The translations under genes were made by a program, and so were the position numbers. Shown in pieces: positions 10,880-21,907 of a stretch of 64,000 bases of DNA (the stretch's first letter is position 1; each line of letters begins with the position of its first letter). A model generated the notes under the pieces. The model was given only the letters and a program-made list of their open reading frames with translations, searched no databases and had not been told where the DNA came from. Source of the DNA: Piper betle (Eukaryota > Streptophyta > Magnoliopsida > Piperales > Piperaceae); assembly GCA_033002965.1 (NCBI GenBank), contig JAURVB010013316.1:62001-126000 (forward strand), written 5' to 3'.

Positions 10880-12537
10880 TAGGGGTGGTACCGATGTCTG
10901 AATTACCGAGTCTGACCGAAGTCCAAAGCATGTCCGACCGAATTTGACCGAATAAAAACAAACTAAACATGGATATTTTTTTGTCCGATTGAACAACCAA
11001 CTGAGTGTCCAATATTTTATATCAATATTATAATATTTTCAATATTTGTGAGGCTAATATTATGTTATATGAAAAATAAAAATCATGATATACATTAAAA
11101 TTAATTAAGTTTATATATAAAATTAATATTTAATATCTAAAATAACCCAAAATGACTTATATGGAAAAACGATAAAATTTATCCTCATATTTAGGAATTT
11201 AGAACAATACATTTACATCAATAATCATATCAAATCATTTACTATATAGCTAGAATGCTTTCAATTAATACCATAATTTAATAAATTTTCAAAATTTAGG
11301 TCTTATACATTTCTAAGTCAAAAAAAATAACAATGTATAGAAGCTTTAAAGCAATCTTTGACATCAAAATGTACTCTAATATTACATATACTTCTAAGAC
11401 AAAATATTCTAATAGTTGATTCTTCATCTAATGTAACTCACATACATGAAAAAAATATACAAAAGAGTTAATTACTTGTAAAAATATTTTACAAATATTA
11501 GAAGAGTAAAAATTAAATATAACATTCTCACATGCTCATTATAGACATAAAGATGTTGGAATACTATTTCTATCAATACAATCATTAATATATTCTCATT
11601 CTTCAATATTCATTGTTCCAAATAAATTTGATGATGAACTTGATTGTTTCTACATAAGTAAAACATATAATAACAAGAGAAGAATATATGTTAAAAAATA
11701 TATCAAAATTAGAAAATGCATCAATATAAAATATGAATTATCTTTATATTCACTTATGAACTAATTTTGGGCATGTATCAAAGCTTCAAGTGTTTTTGGG
11801 CTCAAACTATTCTTAGTTGAGCCAATTGTTTGTTCTCCAATACTAAATGCTGATTCGAAGACAATGGTTGACATAGAAATGACTAAAACATCGTAAGTAA
11901 TTTTTCCCAAAATATGATATTTTAGTATGTTTAATCTTTACCGTGATAATATATCAAATTGTTTATCTACTCTATCTACAAAAGGAATAGTTGGTTCATC
12001 TAAATAATTCTCCAAATCAGTTCATGTTGGCTCATTTGATGAACATTCTATAATCAACTTGCTTACTCCTTGCAATCTCTTGTTTGGACCTCCAATAAGA
12101 TAGACACTTGATGAACATTCAACTCTAATAAAGGGCTTATTTGACACACATCTAGCCATAGATTTCACATTAATCTTATTTTTTGAATTTTCTCATTGTA
12201 ATATAATATTTTTTATTCAAATATTTTTAAAAAAATGATTTTAATTTTTATGCTAATTGACATGAGAGAAACTTAAAAAAGTAAAAGAGATAATAATTAT
12301 ATAAATGAGTTATTAGTTATTTGTGAGAAAAAATAATATTTATAATGACAAAAATAATTAGATAATAAAATAAATATGAGATGGAAATAATTTCCTATAT
12401 GACCGAATTTTGACCGTGTCCGACTGTGACCGACTTGGCCAAAGAATTTTGACCGTGGACGATTGACTTTTAGCCCGAAGTCAAGTGGATAGACATGGAC
12501 AATACCTTGTTTGACGTCCGACCTACTCCCACCCCTA
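10880..12537 (-). mobile_element. hAT-superfamily transposon remnant in an intron
   Basis: The ends are TAGGGGTGG (10880) and CCCACCCCTA (12537), short inverted repeats typical of hAT elements. Flanking octamers CGTGGCAT (10872-10879) and TGTGGGAT (12538-12545) match at 6 of 8, consistent with an old 8-bp target duplication. On the minus strand, about 12020-11765, a decayed reading frame recalls the hAT C-terminal dimerisation domain: DLENYLDEPTIPF, STIVFESAFSIGEQ, NSLSPKTLEALIHAQN. It contains stop codons and no N-terminal or catalytic region was found. Subterminal TGACCG/CCGACC words recur near both ends. Confidence 0.75.
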
Positions 12538-12965
12538 TGTGGGATAGGATTTGTTTTTTGCAAGTATTCTCAGGTTTCTTCAATGTCACCAATTAAAAAA
12601 GAAAAATATATAAATGCATTTGTTTACAAGCAACTAAATATCAGTTCAGCATTTGAACAAAATCAATGTACAACAAAATCCATTGATCCACATAAAGTTA
12701 AAAGTTGATGAAGTTTCCTATGGGGGTTATTCATAATCATAAGGGCTTGAGTCAGTTATTTTCCACAAAAAGCGATACGAAACCCACTTCAACTCCCCAT
12801 AACCACTGTGAAATCTCTATGATAATCAATTTCATCACTAAAAAAGTCATTAACCAAATTGAAAAGATTCATACTTGCCGGTATTTATCCCTCTCCCGAG
12901 TATCTAAAGGACCAACAATTACAGGCACTGTATTGATAACTTTCTTCACTCCCCTGAAGCTCTCT

Positions 12966-14670
12966 TGTAACGACCCGCCATTTTTACAATATTGTGGGCC
13001 TTGCTAACCAGGTGCTACTCAAAATTTAACAACCCAAACATATAACGACCAGTCCTAACCGGATCGGGTGTTACTTAAAAAGGTTACATAAATAATATGA
13101 AAGCAAATAAGTCTAGCATTTCTAACTCAAAAGAACTTATGTCTTGTATGACAATGTATGAAATAATTATCCCACAGTCTTAAACTGTTTTCCATAGCTA
13201 CATTTATAACACAAAAAAAGTAAAAAGAGAAGTCCGCTTATTATCTGTTCACTACCTGAGTTAGTAGAAGAACCACCCAGTCGTCTCTTAGTCTTTAGTT
13301 CCAGCTGCTAACCTGGAGAGGCAATTCCGCGTTAGTGATTAAACACTAAGTCGTATAATTAAATAAAACAAGTCTATAAACTCCCGATTATTATCTATAT
13401 TATTGGTTGTTGTGACCATTCCAACATGCCCCTTTATTAGCTGATGGTTTAGTCCCCCATGTCCATTAGTGGCTGGTGAGTCCAATCCGCCATGTCCATT
13501 AGTGGCTGGAGAGTCCAATCCGCCATGTCCATTTTATTGGCTGATGGGTCAGTTACCGGCTGGCGAGTCCAATCCGCCGTGTCCGTGGCGAGTCCAATCC
13601 GCCGTGTCCGTGGCGAGTCCAATCCGCCGTGTCCGTAGCGAGTCCAATCCGCCGTGTCCGTAGCGAGTCCAATCCGCCGTGTCCGTGGTGAGTCCAATTC
13701 GTCGTGTCCGTGGTGAGTCCAATTCGTCGTGTCCGTTATCGACTGGCGAGTCTAATCCGTCGTGTCCGTTATCAACTGGCGAGTCCAATCCGCCGTGTCC
13801 GTGGAGAGTCCAATCCGCCGTGTCCTTCATCGACTGACGAGTCCAATCTGCCATGTCCAATTTATTGTAGTATGGGTTGTCAGGTCCATTCTAACATGTC
13901 CATTATTGGATTATAAAAGGCGTAGCCCATGTCGGACTGAGTCAATTCCTTGACCCTGGTTACACTCGGTGCATGGTGGTCGAATCTGGGCTCAGGCTGA
14001 TTAGGTTGTCCACAAGGGAAAATACAATATCTTAAATAATTATACAGACCTGAAAATTTGGTGAACAACCCGCAACTATAACAATTAATCCTAAAGTCTT
14101 CACTTTGTGAGTCAAATATGCTTACAAATTATCCAGAAGATGTTTCATTTAACAATAGAATTTTCCTTTATATAGAAGAATATGTGTAGAATTCTAAAAG
14201 TCATTACATTAAATTTTATAAATATGTGTGGAATTTAAAAAGTCACTATATTAAATTTTATAGAAAAGAACGAAATTACTCGTAACTATATTTGTGTGAT
14301 AACGAAAGGTCAAAAACTAGGAATGAGTTATAATTTATAAAATATTAATTTCTAAGAATTAATTTAATTAAATAATTGATTTATTTTAAGATTTACAAAA
14401 CCCTAAATAAAATAACCTAATTATTTTCAGGGTTTTACAATTTCACCAGTTTGGAAATTTTAGTCCTTAAAAGTATAATAAGGAGAAAAATCAAGGTTTT
14501 ACAATATCCTCAGCTTGAAAATTTTCGTCCTCGAAAATATAATAGGGTATAAGGAGAAAATTACTCATTTATTATCCTATCTTAGGCATGTCTTCCTTTA
14601 TGAGTAAGTATAGCTCTATAGAAGTTAATTTAAATATCTACACACACTTTTTTTTTCCACGGTTTTTACA
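12966..14670 (+). mobile_element. Solo-LTR-like element inserted in an exon of the AT4G18810-like gene
   Basis: It begins TGTAACGACCCG and ends GGTTTTTACA, giving TG...CA termini. Perfect 5-bp duplications TCTCT flank it (12961-12965 and 14671-14675). No gag-pol frames, primer-binding site or second LTR are seen, so it is best read as a solo LTR of about 1.7 kb. A 13-copy minisatellite occupies 13475-13858. The insertion separates the exon encoding IVGDITK (14700-14671) from its continuation ESFRGVKKVINTV (12965-12875). Confidence 0.85.
13475..13858 (+). repeat. Minisatellite, about 13 copies of a 25-bp unit with a 33-bp variant
   Basis: The core unit is GGCGAGTCCAATCCGCCGTG followed by TCCGT; some copies carry an extra TATCGACT-like octamer. 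The best copies, 13561-13685, are almost identical, while the outer ones vary (GCCATGTCCATT, ATTCGTCGTG). The period causes spurious open frames on both strands. Confidence 0.9.
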
Positions 14671-15362
14671 TCTCTGGACCTTGGTGATGTCTCCCACTAT
14701 CTGGAAGTTGCCATTAGGAAGAGAAACATAATAGACACATTTAGGAAGAGAAACAAAATGGTGAAAATTGCTTGTGTGCATTAGAACATTAGGCTAAAAA
14801 CTAAGTGCATGCTCTACTTAGTTCAGAAGTAACATAAATTGGTAAATATGCCACCCACCATGTCAATATCCGGCCCAAGCATTGACAAGGTTTTGTCTTT
14901 ATTCCTGACCTAAGAAGAAGATCATGTTATTACAAAATCCAAAACACATAATGAATCATGTATCAAAAAAGTAATGTTATAACATGCTTCCAGTGACAAG
15001 CTAAGTTTTGTAGAACACCAGAACACGGACGGGTATCCCTTTCTCGCGCAAAATATCAACCACCCTGCGTCCAACACCACCGGTAGCTCCGGCAACAAGA
15101 ACCACATCCGATGCTTCCATTTTATTCACGGGCTCAGTAGATGTTCCACTTGAAAGTTTCTCTAACGGGATGCTATGAACTTCACAAGAAGTAAGATCAG
15201 CAAAACAACTTTGAGATACTTGTTGGAAACAAAAAAAGAAAGAAAACGAATATTATACAAAAAAAAGGAAACGGACCGTGGCGGGAGAAGGAGGACCATT
15301 GAAGAAATACAATGTCTTCAAAAATGTACCCAAGTCCCAGCTTTGTCTGCCGGCATCAGCAT

Positions 15363-15939
15363 ATAAATTCCCTTATAAGTCCTTGGTCCTAAAAAAGGCA
15401 GGCTTCTTTTATAAACAAGAGGCTGCACCAGTCTGTCTCTAGTCCCAAGGAAGTGGGTAGGGTGAAGTGAAGGAGGTCTTTGATGCGTAGAATCACCGGA
15501 AAACGTTCTATAAACAGGACAAGAGTACCCTGCAAAGTAAACCCCACCATATATAGCAAGGCATTATGCAAGGGCGGAGGGGGGGGGTGTCGTGGCAGGG
15601 GCGGCGGCTGGGGATAGGCCGGGGGGTGGTGGTGGTCGTGGCAGGGAGCAGTTGCTGGGGACGGGGGGTCGTCGTGGCATAGGGCGGCTGCTGGGGGTGC
15701 GCGGAGGGGCCATGGCGGGATGGTGGTGGTCGTTGCAGGGGGTGCTGGCGGCGGCGGGTGCGGGCAGTGGAGGTCGGTCGCTGCGGGCGGGTGGCCGGGT
15801 AGGTTGGCGGGCGGGTGGGCAGGCGAGCGAGCCTTCGCGATGGGGGCTGGTTGTGGTCTGGGGGCTGCTGGATTTCGATCTAGCGGCCCACGGGCCTTTG
15901 CGCTGCGTACGCTGGAAAAAGTTGGCAGCGCATAGCAAA

Positions 15940-15980
<41 letters not shown>

Positions 15981-16149
15981 AATTTCTGTTTTGCGTCGTC
16001 GACACGCCCCGTCCCTGTTCCCGCCCTTGCTTCCCGCCCCTCCACCCTCCGGTCCATCCTATAAAGCACCGCCCCCACCAACCCCGCTCGCCCATCCCTG
16101 CCGACCACCCCCTCTCGCCCATCCCCGCCACTGTTCACCTCAGTCTTGC
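15363..16149. repeat. Low-complexity GC-rich DNA and TA microsatellite left of the LTR nest
   Basis: 15545-15860 is G-rich on the plus strand and 15995-16149 is C-rich. A (TA)n microsatellite lies at about 15943-15976. Long open frames here are compositional artefacts. A stretch at about 15862-15895 is an imperfect inverted match of 33130-33155, and may be the left end of the Mutator-like element carrying the FAR1-type gene. Confidence 0.5.
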
Positions 16150-16233
16150 TGTAAAACCCGCGACTCGAGTCAGGGTTTTATAGTCGTTAGCCGATCGGTT
16201 TGACCGTGGTTCAAGTCAGTTCAGCTTTCAGAA

Positions 16234-16269
16234 CACGTGTACAGGGCTGAGGCCGACCGTGTACACGTG
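16234..16269. repeat. Inverted repeat of G-box-containing decamers
   Basis: CACGTGTACA (16234-16243) and TGTACACGTG (16260-16269) are perfect inverted copies separated by 16 nt. Each contains a CACGTG G-box. The pair lies inside the outer LTR and could be an LTR promoter element, but this is only inferred from sequence. Confidence 0.5.
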
Positions 16270-16646
16270 CTATGAGGGTTCATGTATACCCAAGTATCGA
16301 TAATAGTGTCAGATACGCATCAGTAGACTGAGTTATCAGTAGATATGAGAGTATACAGTTGATTTTATTTTTTTCATGTTATGATTGTAGAATTAGTTTA
16401 GGCCGAATAACGCATTAGGACGTGTTAGATGGTCTTTGTGTGGGGTTATTAGTTATCCAGCATGTCATTTGGATGTTGTGTTGTTTTGTTTGATTTTATG
16501 GGATTTTTCCCAATTTTCCTGGATTTTTCTGGAATTTATTCCGAGTTAGTTATTATTCTTGACCCGAACCGGTGTCGAGTCAAGTTTTATTTACTAGTTT
16601 GCCACTCCTATATTTCTCATCTCCCTCCCCCAAACCGGACATCTTC

Positions 16647-19590
16647 TGTAACACCCCAAATCCGGTTCACGCTCGTGAACCGAACCGGCATGTTACAGGC
16701 CCCGGTTAGGTCGACTAACCCGAACCTAACTCATGCGGATCCAATCTCGGCGTCTTAAAATGAAGATACGATCCATCATGAATGAATAAATGCGCAAAAT
16801 CCTAACATGGTACTACATGAATGACATGCAAATTAAATTTCACACCATCACAATCACAATCAAAATTAGTAAAAATTCTAAAATGAAAGGGACAGAATTT
16901 CCCCTAAAAATACAATTAGGGGCCACCCTGTCAAAATCGTATATTCTAACATATATACGCATAGCAACAATAGCATTCACACAAGCTTCTAATCTACTAT
17001 ATTCATCATTCTCTGAACTTTGGGTCCTAACCCCACTTTTGCTCCGCTACTCTGATCATTTCATTTCATGTCATTGTCATGCATCAAACATTTAATCATG
17101 TCACTCACAAAATAATAACATAATAATACAATATTAAACATTCAGAAATCTAACATGTGTGTGCACAAGACCTCATTGCTCCTCCGTCCAAGCTGGCTCA
17201 TCCATCTCGTGCTTATCACCTACATATATATAAGAAAAACGTCAGTAACAAGCGTTACTGGTCCGGAAAATAAAATAACTATAACAAACTGGCTATGAGA
17301 GCAAACTCTCATCTGAAAGAAAACATCATACTCCACGTGAACACTCTGAAGGGCACTACTGAGGAGCCACTGGGCTGCAGACCCGGTAGCATCCCGAACT
17401 TACTGCTCTGCTGCTGGTACTGTGCTACTCTCAGCACTTCTTTTTCAGTACTTCTCATGAAACTTTATCCTAAGCCCTCTCCGAACCTCCATATCTCTCC
17501 TGGCCTTGAGCACGAAGGCCGAGTACTCTCAGGCAGTCGCCTTTAGTACCCTTTGAACCACAAGTCCAGACATGCGCTGTACTAAACAGTACCCGTAAAC
17601 CTCCACGTTCTCCGGGTGTGAGGAACTCAAACGCGGAGTTGTCAGGATCCCTCGGGAATGGAACAGTCCGCTGGCACTAATCCAGAGCCCGCTTTGACTG
17701 TCACGGCATCCTCTGCATGGTACGTGCAGTCGGTTTCTCCATCTCTCGTCTCACTGAAAACTCGATAAAACTATATATATAGGCCTGGGAAGGGATTCAT
17801 ATAATAGGCCCGAAGGCAACTTGTGGTGGATCTTGTTTTCGAAATCATCCTCGAGGGATCTCATCCTCGAGGGGTTATTAATCCGGAAATATTCGATTAA
17901 ATGGCCCGAGTTAAGTGGGATCCAATAAAACGCCACTTAACCCGCCCTGCAATAATAAAATAAACATACAATGGAAGAGCGTAAAACAAGACGAGTCCTA
18001 AACGGACCTGGTAGAAGCTCCAAGCGTGTCATCGCGCCTAGGCGGCGAGCTCCTACTTCGTACCTACACATCAAAACTAAATACTAACGCCCGCTAACTA
18101 AATGATGCATCAAACTCAATAACATCACACACAGCACCATCATCATACATCACAATGACCAATCAAATAATCATAAAAGTAAATAATCCTAACTCGTCCT
18201 ATTCATACCAATTTTACTGTGTTTTTCTAAGTTATCTCATGATCACTTATCATGCTCCAACTCATTCTATCTCATTAGCTCACTTACTATTCAATTACAA
18301 TTCCTCAAATCATACAATCATTACTTCATCAGAAATTAGGCACTATCATGATAAATAATCGGTCCATGCTACCATGCTATGCTAATAATCATCAATTTAA
18401 ATAATCAAATTGGAGGTAATTATACCTCTCGTCGTTGACAATCGGCGACGGCTAGGGTTCCGTCGCGCGTCTCGGAGCTCAAATTCGGCGCTCATCGGCG
18501 TCCGAAGCTCAATCGGGCTCCACTGGGTGAGCCCCGCGGAAGATCCGGTGAATTCCGAGGAATCCCAGAAATTCCGATTTTCCGGCGGTTTTCCGGCAGC
18601 TGCTGGCGGTTTTCCGGCGACTTCCGGTGGTTTTCCGGCGACAATCGCCGGCATCGTCTACTGGTCGGAAAGGGGGTCGTGTTGGGTACCCTCGGAACCG
18701 GCTCGGCGAGCCCGACTCATCTATGACCTCAGCGTGGCCAATGGAGGCGGCGGCTCGCCGGAAAACGGCAAAACAAAGCCGGCGGCGATGGGTCGCTAGA
18801 TCCGGCCGGCCACGGTGGCGACGGCCTCCATTCCGGTCGGGAAAGGCAGCTGAGGGGTTGAGGACGTCGAGCCGACCACTTGATCATGGTGGCGGCGGTC
18901 GGCGGCGGCGCGATCGGCGATGCAAGCGTTGCGTCACTACGGTGGTTCCTCGCGTCACGGCGGCCAGTTCGTGGCCTGGCCTGGTCGGGGCGGCTGGGCG
19001 ACGCCGTGGCCGGGCTGGGCGGCGTCGGCCGTGGCGGCGTCGGCCGTGGCGCGCGAACAGGGGCGCGGCAGCTAGGGTTTGGGCGTGGGGGAGGAAGGGT
19101 CGGGGGTGGAGAAGAAAGGTTGGGTGGCAATCTTGTAATTAAGACTTGACTCGTCTCCGGCTCGAGTCAAGTATAATAACTAAGTCATATTAAATCCTAA
19201 AAAAATTCATAAAAATCGGAAAAATCCCGTAAAATCAAACAAACACTAAAACATCATAATGATATGCTCTAAGACTATCAACCCACCCAAACTGCCCGTA
19301 ATGTGTCCTAACGTGATAAACGGCCTAACACTAATTCTACGATCCACTATATATATAATAATAATAAAAAATATATAAACTACATGCCTTCATATACTCT
19401 GATAACTCAATCTTTTCTGCTGTGTTCATGACGTCATCATCGTATACTTGGGTACACATGACCCTCGTAGCTCATACACGCGACTGGCGTCGGCTCAGTG
19501 CACGTGTTCTGAAACTGACTCGACTCGAAAATAACGGTCGAACCGACCGGTTCTGAATATAAAACCCTGACTCGAATCGTGGGTTTTACA
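16647..19590 (+). mobile_element. Solo-LTR-like element, 2,944 bp, nested in the outer element
   Basis: It begins TGTAACACCCCAAATCCGGT and ends GTGGGTTTTACA. Exact duplications TCTTC flank it (16642-16646 and 19591-19595). There is no second LTR and no gag-pol. It contains a GC-rich block (about 18425-19130) followed by a CTCGAGTCAAG-containing AT-rich block. It is of the same subfamily as the element at 29543-33027. Confidence 0.9.
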
Positions 19591-21812
19591 TCTTCACCGT
19601 CGCCACCCTTGACTTTTTCCACCGCCGCCGACGCCACCTCACTGCCGATCGATGCCGCTCAGCCCAGCCGTGCAGTCGCCATGCTGCCCCTACCACGCCC
19701 GGCCACTGTCCAGCCGTCGTAATGCCGGAAATTGCCACGATATCATGGCCGCTCCCGACGCGATTCCACCGCCGTCTGCGTTGGACCGCCGCCGCCATGA
19801 CGTCGAAGCCCTTCCCCTTGACCTTCCTTACAGTTCCCCCTTACCTAGCGCCGCCGTCGAGGCCGGCCGTGGGTTTGATCGGAGCGACTGACCGCCCCGA
19901 CCGCACTCGACGCCGCCGTCGGTGGCCATCGCCGTCGCGACTGCCCTCATTGTCACCACCATTGGGTCAAGCTCACCGAGACGGTGCTAACCCCTACCTC
20001 CGATTGCCTCGCCGGAGCAGTCGCTGGAAACTACTGAAATTGCCGAAAAACCGTCGGCACAGTCGCAGGAAAACCGCCGGCTCGCCTTCACCGCCTTCAT
20101 CCGTCGGCACCGATTTCAGCGCCGATCGCGAGGTGGTTCTTCCTTCTTTTTTAGAATTATTACATACATGTTGTGGTCATGGTAGCATATTGGAATTAAT
20201 TTTATTAACTTCATGATTTTAGTTTGATTAATCGTGAATTATGATAAACATGTTATGATTAGCGTAGATAGTGTTGTGTGATATAAATGCTCACTAATGA
20301 AATTGTTAGTAAACCATTAAATAGTTAATTAAATGCTTGTTAACTAGTTAATTTATTAATTTGTATGAATTAGGTTTTGCATGCTAGTATTAAGTTAAAC
20401 AGATTAAATTGATTAAACCATTGTCACCTAATTAGAATAGGTATGTTTTGAAATTGGAATTAAAAGTGCTAGGTAATAAGTAACATATGAAATCATAAAA
20501 TTATTAACTTGCTTGACAATTAGAGATTTAGTGTCATTATTGAGATAATTTTCATGTTTGATTAGATTCATGTATGAATGTGGATATATTAGTTATATAG
20601 GCATGCATCATATATGTATGGGCGTTAGTAAATAGTTATGTTCATGTAGGCTCGTTGCAGGAGCTCGCTGTCTAGGCACAGACTGCGCTTGGAGCTTCTG
20701 ACAGGTCTGTTAGGACACACTTCTCAGGTTTTATCGCTCTACTCTATCGGTGATTTGATTTATTGATCGTAGGACGTGTCAGGTGGATGATTTATCGGAC
20801 CCCACTTAACACGTGTCATCTGGTTGATTGTTGTCGGAATTAATAACCCTCGAGGTTGAGATCCCTCGAACTTGTTTTTGAAAGTAAGATCCACCTCAAG
20901 TTACCTTTGGGCCTATAATAATAAATCCCGACCCAACCCTATAAATAGTTTTATCGAGTTTTTAGTGAGATGAGAGATGGAGAAACCGACTTTACGTACC
21001 ATGAGCGGATGTCGTGATAGTCAAAGCGGGCTCTGGTTAGTGCCAGTAGACTGTTTTATTCCCGAGGGATCCTGACAACTCCGCGTTTGAGTTCCTCACA
21101 CCCGGAGAACGTGGAGGTTTACGGGTACTGTTTAGTACAGTGCATGTCCAGACTTGTGGTTCAAAGGGTACTAAAGGCGACTGCCTGAGAGTGCTTGGCC
21201 TTCGTGCTCAAGGCCAGGAGTAATATGGAGGTTCGGAGAGGGCTTAGGATAAAGTTTTATGTGAAGTACTGAAAAAGAAGTGCCGAGAGTGGCACAGTAC
21301 CAGATAGATCAGGATGTTGTTGAGTCAGCTACTCAACGGCTCCTTTGTAGTTGCCCTTATGAGAGTTCTTGAGGAAGATATATGATTGTTTGCTTTCCAT
21401 GAGAGTTTGCTCTCATGCTCCAGTTTGATATTAGTTATTTCCAGACCAGTGACACCCGTTGTTGACGTTTTACTACTATATGTAGGTGAAGACGATGAAC
21501 GGTGTATGCCGTCCTTGACGAAGGATTCGCATTTGCATTGCACACACATACCTGGCGCTGCGCCGACTTTTGCATAAGATGTGATGTGATTGGCTGTTGT
21601 ATTAGATTTACATATTTGTGTATATATGCATATGTTGTGAGGCTTGTATGCCTTGTTTTAGAAATTGATTGGAAATGTTTTGAGAAAAGCTCTAATGATA
21701 TGCTATGCTGAAATGAAAAGGAACCAAATGAGCGGAGTATGAAATTGCAGGTGGGCTAGACCCAATTATAAGACGTGTTATTGCTTAACTCCTATTGTGG
21801 TGTGCATTGTGG

Positions 21813-21813
<1 letters not shown>

Positions 21814-21849
<36 letters not shown>
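21814..21849. repeat. (TA)n microsatellite inside an LTR
   Basis: About 36 bp of uninterrupted TA dinucleotides. Confidence 0.9.
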
Positions 21850-21850
<1 letters not shown>

Positions 21851-21907
21851 TATAATGTGCCGTGTTTTTAACAGGTCGTCCCCTTATTGCACTTTTATGG
21901 GAGGCTC

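Larger units (their letters stand above)
7971..15362 (-). pseudogene. AT4G18810-like NAD(P)-binding (Rossmann) / CIA30-domain protein gene, disrupted
   Basis: The intact family combines an atypical short-chain-dehydrogenase/NmrA-type fold with an inserted CIA30 domain and is predicted to be plastid-targeted. Exons, in coding order: about 15362-15278 (WDLGTFLKTLYFF), near 15180-15019 (nucleotide-binding VLVAGATGGVGRRVVDIL), 14909-14859, 14700-14671 continuing at 12965-12875, 10748-10725, 10621-10510, 10246-10122, 9972-9923, 9776-9618, 9532-9437, 9346-9231, 9110-8987, 8865-8752, 8421-8341, 8117-7971 (stop at 7971). Phases agree throughout the C-terminal half. Lesions: an LTR in the exon at 12965/14671; TAG in exon 10621-10510, where Glu is expected; a missing base after GAAAAAGG and a TAA in exon 10246-10122; a duplicated exon block; no transit-peptide exon seen upstream. 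A splice using CCTTAG as acceptor could bypass the TAG, but not the other lesions. Almost certainly nonfunctional. Confidence 0.85.

Noticed and set aside
13449..13860. Repeat-containing frames (RRIGLATDTADWTR-like) as a possible repeat protein
   Set aside because: The same minisatellite gives open frames in several phases on both strands. This is a period effect, not a gene.
15389..16138. 249-codon minus-strand frame
   Set aside because: Mostly Pro/Ala-rich low-complexity DNA and a translated TA microsatellite. Only its last ~60 codons look protein-like, and they match nothing I know.
18410..19149. Overlapping long frames in the LTR GC-rich block
   Set aside because: Equivalent frames appear in the related LTRs with frame changes and biased composition. 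There is no sign of coding selection.
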